Source of the DNA: Anaerococcus sp. AGMB09787
Lineage (GTDB): Bacteria > Bacillota > Clostridia > Tissierellales > Peptoniphilaceae
Direction of reading: 5' to 3'
DNA length: 64,000 bases
NCBI RefSeq assembly: GCF_022808955.1
Contig: NZ_JAKZEY010000023.1
Coordinates: 1-64,000 of the forward strand
Shown: piece after piece, positions 24,385-32,601 of the stretch
Layout: every line of letters begins with the position of its first letter
How positions within the stretch are numbered: the first letter of the stretch is position 1
Notes under the pieces: generated by a model
Told to the model about the DNA's origin: nothing
Database searches by the model: none
The model's input: the letters and a program-made list of their open reading frames with translations, nothing else
Made by a program: the position numbers and the translations under genes

Positions 24385-26304
24385 ATGGAAAAGATAATTT
24401 TGGACAATAGGTACGAGATTATTGAACAAGTCGGCGTAGGAGGTATGGCCAAGGTCTACAAGGCTAAAGATAGGCTCCTTGATAGGATTGTAGCCATCAA
24501 AGTATTGAAGGATCAATACGCAGAAGACGACGAGTTCTTAAAGAAGTTTAATAACGAAGCTCAATCAGCTGCCAAGTTAAACCATGTCAATATCGTTAAT
24601 GTCTATGATATAGGCGAAGATATGGTAGCAGGTCGCAAGCTTTATTACATTGTAATGGAATATGTGGAGGGTACTACCCTAAAGGATTTAATTGATAAGG
24701 AAGGTAGACTTTCTAATCACGATATTACTGATTATTCCATCCAGATAGCACAGGCACTAAAATCAGCCCACGAGTCAGGCATTATCCACAGGGACATCAA
24801 ACCTCAAAATATAATGATTGATAAGTATGGACTTGCCAAGGTTACAGATTTCGGTATAGCAAGGGTTTCATCCAATGCGACTATTACCTACACATCTTCT
24901 ATCCTGGGGACTGTTCATTATATATCACCAGAACAAGCCAAGGGAAAGATAGTAGACGAAAAGAGTGACCTCTACTCCCTTGGAGCTGTAATGTATGAGA
25001 TGGCAACAGGCAGGGTTCCTTTTGATGCTGATAACTCTGTAGGAATCGCAGTAATGCACATTCAAGATAAACCAAGAGATGCCAGGGCAATAAATCTATC
25101 CCTATCTGATAAATTAAATTCTATAATAATGAAGCTATTAGAAAAGGACCCTTCAAATAGGTACCTCAGCGCAAAGGACTTAATAACTGCCTTAGAAGGA
25201 AATCTAGTGATGGTAAAGGAAACACCTCCTTCTGATACAGCTAGGATTCCAATAAGGGTCATGCAAGATAAAAAAGAAGATACCGAGGCAATCTATGTAT
25301 CATCAAGTGATGATAGGGATAAGAAGAAGGAAAAGAAAAAGTCAATAAAGATCTGGCCTATAGCCCTATTAGCCCTTCTCTTAGTCTTGCTAGTGGCTTT
25401 CCTACTAACTAGACCTAGTAAAGATAAGATTGAAGTACCGACTGTTATCAATCTAAACCAAGATATGGCAGTCAGGGAGCTAGAAAAAAGAGGCCTCAAA
25501 GCAAATATATCAAGAACTGAAGAGAGCGATGAGTATGACGAAGGTAAGGTCATGAAGCAAGACCCTAATTCAAGTGTCTTGGTCGAGCCGGGTACTACTG
25601 TAAACTTAGTAATTTCTGAGGGAAGGGAAGTAAATGTAGTCGACCTATCAGGCTTAAATATAAATAATGCTGAGGAAGCCCTAAAAGAAATAGGCCTTTC
25701 TATAGGTAGAACAACTACCGAATATTCTGACACTGTAGAAAAGGATATGATAATTAGGCAAGACCCTAAGCCAGACTCCAAGGTTCAAACAGGAACAAAA
25801 GTCGATATTGTAATATCTTCGGGACCAGAAGAAAAGATAGAAAACACCACCGTTCCAAACCTAGTAGGGGTCGAAGAAAATACTGCCTACGACCTAATAA
25901 ACCAATTTGGCTTATCAGCTAGAAATGTTGAATACAAGGAGAGCGAAGAATACGAAGAGGGCCTTGTAATTAGCCAATCAATATCAGAAGGGACAGAAGT
26001 TGCTATGGGATCAGCAATAGACCTAGTTGTATCTACAGGCAAAAAAGAAGAAGAAAAGGAAGAAAATCAAGTCAAGAACGTAGATTTGAGACTAACAATC
26101 AATACTGAAAACGACACATTTAATGTCAAGATTTACAAGCTAGATGAAAATAAGTCTAGGACAGATTTGATGTACAATGAAGATAAATCAAAGCAAGATT
26201 TAACAGAAGATGGAGTATTAAACCTTAACTTCAAGGCAATCCTAAATACAAACTTTGAAGTAGTAATAGACGATGAGTCTTATGGAGTGTATACAGTAAA
26301 TTGA
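24385..26304 (+). CDS. prkC: Ser/Thr protein kinase PrkC with PASTA domains
   Basis: Membrane kinase sensing peptidoglycan fragments and regulating growth and wall metabolism. 639 residues from ATG 24385, preferred over 24373 because GAGAGGG lies just before it. Kinase domain 1-270: GVGGMAKVYKA, VAIKVLK, HRDIKPQNIMI and DFGIAR. One membrane helix at about 317-340, then three extracellular PASTA repeats (about 348-555). A further C-terminal ~75-residue domain (VDLRLTINTENDTF to the end) is beta-rich and separate from the PASTA repeats. The stop overlaps the rsgA TTG start. Confidence 0.95.
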   Translation: MEKIILDNRYEIIEQVGVGGMAKVYKAKDRLLDRIVAIKVLKDQYAEDDEFLKKFNNEAQSAAKLNHVNIVNVYDIGEDMVAGRKLYYIVMEYVEGTTLKDLIDKEGRLSNHDITDYSIQIAQALKSAHESGIIHRDIKPQNIMIDKYGLAKVTDFGIARVSSNATITYTSSILGTVHYISPEQAKGKIVDEKSDLYSLGAVMYEMATGRVPFDADNSVGIAVMHIQDKPRDARAINLSLSDKLNSIIMKLLEKDPSNRYLSAKDLITALEGNLVMVKETPPSDTARIPIRVMQDKKEDTEAIYVSSSDDRDKKKEKKKSIKIWPIALLALLLVLLVAFLLTRPSKDKIEVPTVINLNQDMAVRELEKRGLKANISRTEESDEYDEGKVMKQDPNSSVLVEPGTTVNLVISEGREVNVVDLSGLNINNAEEALKEIGLSIGRTTTEYSDTVEKDMIIRQDPKPDSKVQTGTKVDIVISSGPEEKIENTTVPNLVGVEENTAYDLINQFGLSARNVEYKESEEYEEGLVISQSISEGTEVAMGSAIDLVVSTGKKEEEKEENQVKNVDLRLTINTENDTFNVKIYKLDENKSRTDLMYNEDKSKQDLTEDGVLNLNFKAILNTNFEVVIDDESYGVYTVN

Positions 26305-27173
26305 AAACAGGAAAAATTATCAAAACACAAAAAGACATATACTATTTAGATGTAGATGGTCAGACCTACCTATGTAAGGCTAGGGGTAACTTTAGAGTTA
26401 AGGGAGTTAAACCCCTAGCAGGAGATAGGGCGGAGATTGAAGTAACTGGAGATAAGGAAGGCTATATCAAAAATATAATTGATAGGAAAAATGAAATTAA
26501 AAGACCGAATATAGCGAATGTAGACCAACTTTTGTTATTTGTTACTATCAAAAATCCTCCTCTTAACCTCCTAAGACTTGATAAGTACTTATCCATGTGC
26601 GAATTTATTGATATAGATGTCGTAATTATCTTATCTAAGTCAGACCTTGCAAGTGAAAAAGAAATCGAAGAATTTAGGGAGATTTATCAAAATATTCCCT
26701 ATGAGCTTTTAGTTTTGGATAATTATAATTCTTTCCCCAAGGATAGGATTTTAGAAATACTCAAGGGGAAAACCTCAGCACTATCTGGGGCATCGGGAGT
26801 TGGTAAGTCTACTTTTCTAAATAACTTGGTAGATGAAGATGTAGAAATCGGATCAATTTCTGAAAAGCTTAAGAGGGGGAAAAATACCACCAGGCATACC
26901 GAGATTTTTAAGGTAAATGAGGACTCCTATATTTTTGATACACCAGGATTTGATTCTTTTGATATAGACTTTATAGAAGACGAGACCGATTTAAAATACA
27001 CCTTTAAGGAATTTGACAATACATCCTGTAAATTTAATAATTGCAACCATATAAATGAACCCCAATGTAAGGTTAAGGAAGAATTAAACAAAGGCCTTAT
27101 TTCAAGGTCAAGGTATGAGAATTATTTAACCTTATTTAATGAAATAAAAAAAAGGAGAGAAAATAAATGGTAG
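26301..27173 (+). CDS. rsgA: Small ribosomal subunit biogenesis GTPase RsgA
   Basis: Circularly permuted GTPase helping late 30S maturation. 290 residues from a TTG start that overlaps the prkC stop (TTGA). OB domain at the N-terminus (GNFRVKGVKPLAGDRAEIE); the G motifs appear in permuted order: LSKSDL (G4), GASGVGKSTFLN (G1) and DTPGFDSF (G3). C-terminal zinc knuckle CKFNNCNHINEPQC. The gene order prkC-rsgA-rpe is conserved; the thiamine pyrophosphokinase often found after rpe is missing here. Confidence 0.96.
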   Translation: MKTGKIIKTQKDIYYLDVDGQTYLCKARGNFRVKGVKPLAGDRAEIEVTGDKEGYIKNIIDRKNEIKRPNIANVDQLLLFVTIKNPPLNLLRLDKYLSMCEFIDIDVVIILSKSDLASEKEIEEFREIYQNIPYELLVLDNYNSFPKDRILEILKGKTSALSGASGVGKSTFLNNLVDEDVEIGSISEKLKRGKNTTRHTEIFKVNEDSYIFDTPGFDSFDIDFIEDETDLKYTFKEFDNTSCKFNNCNHINEPQCKVKEELNKGLISRSRYENYLTLFNEIKKRRENKW

Positions 27174-27823
27174 AACTTAGTCCATCAATTTTATCTTGCA
27201 ACTTTTCAAGACTCCAAGAGGACTTGGATCAAACCAAAAACACCAGGGTCAAAATGATTCACATTGATGTAATGGATGGCTTATTTGTGCCAAATATTTC
27301 CTTTGGCTTCAAAATCATAAGTGATATCAGGTGTGGTAATGACTTGTTTTTTGATACCCACCTAATGATTGAAAGACCGGAGAGATATATAGAAGAGTTT
27401 AAAAAAGCTGGCTCTGATAGGATAACTTTCCACTACGAGGCAACTGATGATGTAAATAAGGTTATTGACCTAATAAGTCAAAATAATATGGAAGTTGGCT
27501 TAACCCTAAAGCCAAAAACAGATCCAAGCCTTCTCTTGCCATATTTAAAGGATATAGACCTCATTTTAGTAATGAGTGTTGAGCCTGGCTTTGGAGGACA
27601 GAGCTTTATGGAAGATTCGATTGAAAGGATTAGATTCTTTAGGAAATATATTGATAATAATAACCTAGCCACCAAAATCCAAGTAGATGGGGGCATAAAG
27701 ACCAATAATGTTAAAAAAGTAATAGATGCTGGATGTGATGAAATAGTTTCAGGTTCTGATATCTTTGCTAAGGATGATATAAGGGGTCAAATCGAAAAAT
27801 ACTACGAAATTTTTGAAAGTTAA
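27167..27823 (+). CDS. rpe: Ribulose-phosphate 3-epimerase
   Basis: Interconverts ribulose-5-P and xylulose-5-P in the pentose phosphate pathway; TIM barrel. 218 residues. LSPSILSCNFSRL, MIHIDVMDGLFVPN with the metal-binding His and Asp, MSVEPGFGGQSF, and IQVDGGIKTNN near the C-terminus. Its ATG lies inside the last codons of rsgA. The operon ends at the terminator that follows. Confidence 0.96.
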   Translation: MVELSPSILSCNFSRLQEDLDQTKNTRVKMIHIDVMDGLFVPNISFGFKIISDIRCGNDLFFDTHLMIERPERYIEEFKKAGSDRITFHYEATDDVNKVIDLISQNNMEVGLTLKPKTDPSLLLPYLKDIDLILVMSVEPGFGGQSFMEDSIERIRFFRKYIDNNNLATKIQVDGGIKTNNVKKVIDAGCDEIVSGSDIFAKDDIRGQIEKYYEIFES

Positions 27824-27828
27824 AAAAG

Positions 27829-27857
27829 ACGAGGCTTAGTAAAGGGCCTCGTTTTTT
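27829..27857. terminator. Bidirectional terminator between rpe and tRNA-Thr
   Basis: ACGAGGC, 10-nt loop, GCCTCGT, then TTTTTT on the plus strand; on the minus strand the same hairpin is followed by T from the A-run at 27822-27827. It can stop both rpe and the convergent tRNA transcript, and its T-run abuts the tRNA CCA end. Confidence 0.85.
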
Positions 27858-27932
27858 GGAGCTAGAAACAGGACTTGAACCTGCAACCTACGGTTTACGA
27901 TACCGGTGCTCTACCAATTGAGCTATTCTAGC
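27857..27932 (-). tRNA. tRNA-Thr (anticodon CGT)
   Basis: 76 nt including the encoded CCA. Acceptor GCTAGAA/TTCTAGC, D stem GCTC/GAGC, anticodon loop ATCGTAA giving CGT (reads ACG), T stem GCAGG/CCTGT with loop TTCAAGT, discriminator T. The anticodon stem CCGGT/ACCGT has an unpaired C27-U43 at its outer end. Confidence 0.93.
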
Positions 27933-27943
27933 AGATATTTATT

Positions 27944-27949
27944 ATTATA
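27944..27949 (-). promoter_or_regulatory. Extended -10 promoter of tRNA-Thr
   Basis: On the minus strand TATGGTATAAT, an extended -10 (TG then one base then TATAAT), about 11 bases upstream of the mature tRNA 5' end. The -35 region is weak (TTAAGA-like). Confidence 0.5.
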
Positions 27950-28116
27950 CCATAATTTTACCTTTTTCTTAAATTTTTGTTATGTGTTATAATTATTATA
28001 ATGATTTATATTTTTTGCCTTGCCCTACAAAATTCGTATGGAATTTCTAGGAGGAATTAATATTATCTTACATAGATTTTACAATCATAATTTATAATAT
28101 ATGAAGGAGTTATTAA

Positions 28117-29022
28117 ATGATTTATTCAGTTATAGATATTGGTTCAAATACCATAAGGCTATCTGTTTTTAAAGTTAATGGAGATAGTGTAATTAACTTA
28201 TTTAGCGAAAAGGAGCAAGCTTCCCTAAGGTCTTACTTTAAGGATGGAGTATTAAGTGAAAAGGGAATTAATAAGCTTATAGAAGTTTTGAAAATCTTCA
28301 AGGCAGTTATTGATAATTTTGATGAAATTGACCATGTTTATCCCTTTGCGACTGCAACTATTAGGAACTCTTCAAATAGGAATGAAATCCTAAAGAAGGT
28401 TAAGGATGAAGTAGGTTTTGATATTGAAATCCTATCTGGTGAGGAAGAAGCTAAGCTTGCCTTTATAGGTGCTAGCTCTTCTATAGATGTAAGTCGTGGT
28501 GTATTGACTGACATAGGTGGTGGTTCTAGCGAAGTTGTTATAATTGATCATAGCAAGGTTATTAAATCTACATCTCTTGATATAGGTTCTTTGTCAGCCT
28601 TTAACGATTATGTAAAGGGACTTCTAGTAAGTAAAGATGATAAAAAAGATATAGACGAAGAGGTCAAAAAAGAACTAGCTGATAATAATATGTACAAGGA
28701 AGACCATGACATATTGGCAGCTGTAGGTGGTTCTGCGAGAGCTACTCTTAAGCTATATAACAACCAATATGACTTGCCAACTTCAAACTATGAGATGGAA
28801 GCTAGTAAGCTAAACGACCTAATAAAAGACATCCTAGCTATGGAAGATAGGGACACCTTGGATCTAATCCTCCAAGTAAAACCTGACAGGATTCATACCC
28901 TAGTTCCTGGTATGATAATATTAAATAGGATAGCAAAATATTTCTCCTGCAAAAAAATCAACGTAAGTCAAACAGGAGTTAGGGAAGGATATATCTATAA
29001 TAAGGCTCTAAAAGTAAAATAA
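28117..29022 (+). CDS. ppx: Exopolyphosphatase / Ppx-GppA phosphatase
   Basis: 301 residues of the ASKHA fold. SVIDIGSNTIRLSVF at the N-terminus, FATATIRNSSNR (about 83-94), EEEAKLAF, and LTDIGGGSSEVV (phosphate binding). It releases phosphate from polyphosphate chains or hydrolyses pppGpp; the short single-module length fits the smaller Ppx1-like form. It has a GAAGGAG ribosome site and directly precedes ppk, so polyphosphate breakdown and synthesis are co-transcribed. Confidence 0.9.
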   Translation: MIYSVIDIGSNTIRLSVFKVNGDSVINLFSEKEQASLRSYFKDGVLSEKGINKLIEVLKIFKAVIDNFDEIDHVYPFATATIRNSSNRNEILKKVKDEVGFDIEILSGEEEAKLAFIGASSSIDVSRGVLTDIGGGSSEVVIIDHSKVIKSTSLDIGSLSAFNDYVKGLLVSKDDKKDIDEEVKKELADNNMYKEDHDILAAVGGSARATLKLYNNQYDLPTSNYEMEASKLNDLIKDILAMEDRDTLDLILQVKPDRIHTLVPGMIILNRIAKYFSCKKINVSQTGVREGYIYNKALKVK

Positions 29023-29035
29023 GAAAGGATTTATA

Positions 29036-31252
29036 ATGGACACATCTTTTACTCAAAATAGAGAGTTATCTTGGCTAAAATTTAATGAGAGAGTTTTAGA
29101 TGAGGCAAGCGATAAGAATGTAAGGCTCTTTGAAAGGTTAAAATTTTATTCAATATTTGATTCTAACTTGGAAGAATTCTTTATGGTTAGGGTAGGATCA
29201 TTGACAGACCTTAGCAACCTAAAGAAAAAGGCTGTAGATAATAAGTCTGGTATGACACCTGAAGATCAATTAGATGAGATAATGAAAAGATCCATTCCAC
29301 TATTTGAAAAGAAGGATAAAGTTTTTGATGATATTGTAGAAGACCTCAAAAAAGAAGGATTTTACATCAACAAGGTAAGTGAGCTGGGAGATAAGGAAAA
29401 AGAGTACTTGGCATATTATTTTGATAGCAAGATAGAACCCCTCCTCAACTTCCAAATAGTAGATACTGTTAGACCATTTCCACGCCTACCTAACTTATCA
29501 TTGAGTGTTATTTTTAAATTAAAAAAGGCTTCTAAGAATAAGAAGAAGGATAAGGACGTGGATTTTGACCTTGGACTAATCTTTGTTCCAGATAAAATTC
29601 AAAGATATATCAAAATATCTGATAAGTCTGTAGTTCTAATAGAAGATATTATAAAAGAATTCGGCGCTAAGGTCTTTGACCAATATGAATCAGTAAGCGA
29701 GTATGTAATGACCCTTACTAGGAATACCGATATCAAATACAATGATGATGACTTCGATGTTGAGACAGACTTTAGATCCTATATGAGTAAGATGTTAAAG
29801 AAGAGAAAGAGACTTCAACCAGTAAAACTTGAAGTTGACGAGGAGCTAGATAGTGATATTAAGGAATTTTTGAAGGAAAAACTCCCACTAAAGGAAGAAA
29901 ATATCTTCGTAACTACATCCCCACAAAGGGCGGGCTTCATCTTTGACCTTATAGATGATATGCCAGAAGATATGAAGGAAAAACACCTGGATCCTCCTTT
30001 TGAACCACAAAAATCTCCAATGGTAGTAGAAGATAGGCCTATGACTGACCAAATAGAAAATGGGGACATCCTACTTTCTTATCCTTATGAGTCAATGGAT
30101 CCATTAATAGATTTACTTAATGAAGCAGCTGAAGATGACAGTGTAGTATCAATCAAGATTACCCTCTATAGGATAGCCAAGGATAGTAAGGTTGCCAAGG
30201 CCCTAATAAAGGCTGCAGAAAATGGCAAGGAAGTCTTTGTCCTAATGGAGCTAAGAGCGAGGTTTGATGAAGATAATAATATAATCTGGTCATCAAGACT
30301 TGAAGATGCAGGCTGTAAGATTGTTTATGGCTTCGATAACTACAAGTGCCACTCCAAGGTTCTCTTGATAACCAGAGTCAAGGATGATAAGATTTCATAC
30401 ATTACCCAAGTAGCTACAGGTAATTACAACGAAAAAACAGCCAAGCAATACACAGACTTCTCCTTTATGACATCCAATGCAGAAATTGGAACAGATGCCA
30501 AGGAGCTATTCGATAATATCATGATAGGAAATCTAGAAGGTAACTACAAGCACCTCTTGGTAAGCCCTAAGTCCATGCAAGAAGGACTTGATAAGTTAAT
30601 AGATGAGCAAATAGCAAGGCAAAAAGAAAGTGGAGATGGCTATATTAGGCTAAAGATGAACTCCATATCAGATAGGGAACTAATCGACAAACTTTCTGAA
30701 GCAAGCCAGGCTGGAGTAAAAATTATCATGATGGTAAGGGGTATTACCTGTATCCTTCCTGGAATCGATGGCAAGACTGACAACATAGAAATCTATCAAA
30801 TAGTAGGTAGGTTTTTGGAGCACCACAGGGTTTACCAATTCGGCAAGGGAATTGATGCCAAAGTCTACCTATCATCAGCAGATTTTATGACTAGAAATAT
30901 TAGAAATAGGATGGAAGTAGCAGTTCCTATCTTTGATGAAGACATCAAGCTAAGGATTATGAAATTCCTAGATATAATGTTCGCTGATGATGTCAAAATT
31001 AGAAAGCTCAATAGCGACGGAACATATTCTAAGGTTGAAAACAAGACTAATTCCATAGCCCATGAGATCTTGATAGACAATGCCAAGAAAAGAGCTGCAA
31101 GCAAGCAAAGAGAGGAAAAAACTTCCCACGCTATCACTAAGGATGTAGAACTTGAAGATGGCAAAAATATCAAGACCAAAAAAGAAGCAACAACCACATC
31201 TCCAAAGAAAAAATCATTTATTGATAAGATTAAAGAATTTTTTGGATTATAA
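29036..31252 (+). CDS. ppk: Polyphosphate kinase 1
   Basis: Makes long-chain polyphosphate from ATP. 738 residues. N domain starts with NRELSWLKFNERVLDEA, the classic PPK1 opening, and SNLEEFFMVRVGSL; the catalytic His is in NYKCHSKVLLI, and the partner region near RFLEHHRVYQFGKG. The C-terminal ~60 residues are a lysine-rich extension (KTSHAITKD to KEFFGL) beyond the usual domain. It is preceded by ppx with 13 bases between and followed by a terminator. Confidence 0.96.
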   Translation: MDTSFTQNRELSWLKFNERVLDEASDKNVRLFERLKFYSIFDSNLEEFFMVRVGSLTDLSNLKKKAVDNKSGMTPEDQLDEIMKRSIPLFEKKDKVFDDIVEDLKKEGFYINKVSELGDKEKEYLAYYFDSKIEPLLNFQIVDTVRPFPRLPNLSLSVIFKLKKASKNKKKDKDVDFDLGLIFVPDKIQRYIKISDKSVVLIEDIIKEFGAKVFDQYESVSEYVMTLTRNTDIKYNDDDFDVETDFRSYMSKMLKKRKRLQPVKLEVDEELDSDIKEFLKEKLPLKEENIFVTTSPQRAGFIFDLIDDMPEDMKEKHLDPPFEPQKSPMVVEDRPMTDQIENGDILLSYPYESMDPLIDLLNEAAEDDSVVSIKITLYRIAKDSKVAKALIKAAENGKEVFVLMELRARFDEDNNIIWSSRLEDAGCKIVYGFDNYKCHSKVLLITRVKDDKISYITQVATGNYNEKTAKQYTDFSFMTSNAEIGTDAKELFDNIMIGNLEGNYKHLLVSPKSMQEGLDKLIDEQIARQKESGDGYIRLKMNSISDRELIDKLSEASQAGVKIIMMVRGITCILPGIDGKTDNIEIYQIVGRFLEHHRVYQFGKGIDAKVYLSSADFMTRNIRNRMEVAVPIFDEDIKLRIMKFLDIMFADDVKIRKLNSDGTYSKVENKTNSIAHEILIDNAKKRAASKQREEKTSHAITKDVELEDGKNIKTKKEATTTSPKKKSFIDKIKEFFGL

Positions 31253-31262
31253 CAGTTTATGG

Positions 31263-31291
31263 CTGGCCGGTTAAGTCCGGTCGGTTTTTTT
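31263..31291 (+). terminator. Terminator of ppx-ppk
   Basis: CTGGCCGG, loop TTAAGT, CCGGTCGG (8 bp with two G-U pairs), then seven T. It begins 10 bases after the ppk stop. Confidence 0.85.
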
Positions 31292-31390
31292 ATTAATCAT
31301 AATAATTGCGGTTAGCGTTATAAGGCGTACTATTAACTATATAGGTATTTTTATTTGTTAATTTGATATACTTATAACTATGGAGCTATT

Positions 31391-32545
31391 ATGAATGTTT
31401 CTTATTTTATAAATTACATAGGCAATTTAATAACTTATAATAAGGCCTTATGGATACCTATAATTTTTATCCTTGGTATCCTTGTATTTTTCATAATATC
31501 TAGAGCCTTTAGGAAGAGTGGGATATTTTTTCTTGCTGGTGTATTTGGTATAGACCAGCTAATTAAATTCTTGCCCTATGATATTTATGGCTTTTATCCT
31601 GAAGCAAAGAGTACGATAAATATTTTGTATATTATAGGCTTTGCTATTTTTATTTTTAAGAGCCTTAAGATCCTATCTAACTTATCCTATTCTAAGCTTA
31701 GACATAGGTCTGGAAACAAGGCTAAGGGATTTTTATCCTACACAGGCTCCCTGCCATTTATTATTATGTTTATAATTAACATTGTAGATATAAATAACCT
31801 TATGCCAGGAAATCTTAAGAAATTCTTAACTTCGCTTGCCTTTTTGTATATGCTCTTTAGGAGCTTCTTGTCAGCCTATAGGTACCTCGATAAAAAGGAT
31901 ATACCTATGGTAAGGGATAAGATGAATTTTGATGATATTGATGAATATCTAAGAGAAGATCCAAAGGAAGTAATCGATAAGAATAAGGGTAGGAGAATCC
32001 GAAGGACTCTTGACGATGATATAAAAATTTATAGGGGTTTGGATAAGAATAATTTAACTGTACCAATAGCTGATATCAACCATGCCCAAACCAAGGTCTA
32101 CAAGATCGATGAAAGGATAGAAAAACTTGAGAAGCAATATTCACTAGTTGATATAATTGACCTTGTTACAGCTGAGGATGCAGAAAATTCTATCACCCTA
32201 AGACTAAGCGAGTTAAACACTGGGGAAACTAGCTCCTATACTAGCAGTAATGCTAAATTTAAAATGGTCGAAGAGAGAGAATATAAGGTAGACTTGGAAT
32301 TTAGGTACAATAACGAGTATGACTATGGAAGATTTATTGATATTCTGATTAAGTATTCTAAAAATAAGGAGTCTTATAAGTTCGAGCTAATAGTCGCTCC
32401 TAAATCCTTGCCTAATAGCAAGATTGTTTTTTATGATCCATCAAATATATTTGATATGGAAGAAGACCAGTATCAAAATATCGGTGGCAGGATTATTTCT
32501 ATGAATTTTCCAAAATACAAGATTAATTTTATTACAGGTAATTAA
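31391..32545 (+). CDS. Unknown membrane protein with soluble C-terminal domain
   Basis: 384 residues. About five membrane segments in the first 165 residues (near 18-40, 43-62, 75-96, 117-136, 145-163), then a charged linker and a ~210-residue soluble C-terminal region that contains DLVTAEDAENSITLRLSEL and mixed beta sequence ending MNFPKYKINFITGN. No catalytic motif or named family was recognised. It stands alone between two terminators, so it is likely its own transcription unit, with ribosome site GGAGCTATT. Confidence 0.75.
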   Translation: MNVSYFINYIGNLITYNKALWIPIIFILGILVFFIISRAFRKSGIFFLAGVFGIDQLIKFLPYDIYGFYPEAKSTINILYIIGFAIFIFKSLKILSNLSYSKLRHRSGNKAKGFLSYTGSLPFIIMFIINIVDINNLMPGNLKKFLTSLAFLYMLFRSFLSAYRYLDKKDIPMVRDKMNFDDIDEYLREDPKEVIDKNKGRRIRRTLDDDIKIYRGLDKNNLTVPIADINHAQTKVYKIDERIEKLEKQYSLVDIIDLVTAEDAENSITLRLSELNTGETSSYTSSNAKFKMVEEREYKVDLEFRYNNEYDYGRFIDILIKYSKNKESYKFELIVAPKSLPNSKIVFYDPSNIFDMEEDQYQNIGGRIISMNFPKYKINFITGN

Positions 32546-32555
32546 GATTAAGTTT

Positions 32556-32580
32556 AAGATGGGCTAAGGACCTATCTTTT
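32556..32580 (+). terminator. Terminator after the unknown membrane protein
   Basis: AAGATGGG, loop CTAAGGA, CCTATCTT (8 bp with one G-U), then TTTT and a second T-run after AC. It lies 22 bases before the tex start. Confidence 0.6.
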
Positions 32581-32601
32581 ACTTTTTAAAGGAAATTATT
32601 A

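Noticed and set aside
28000-28110. Riboswitch ahead of ppx
   Set aside because: The leader has several AT-rich promoter-like stretches but no stable paired structure or recognisable conserved core.
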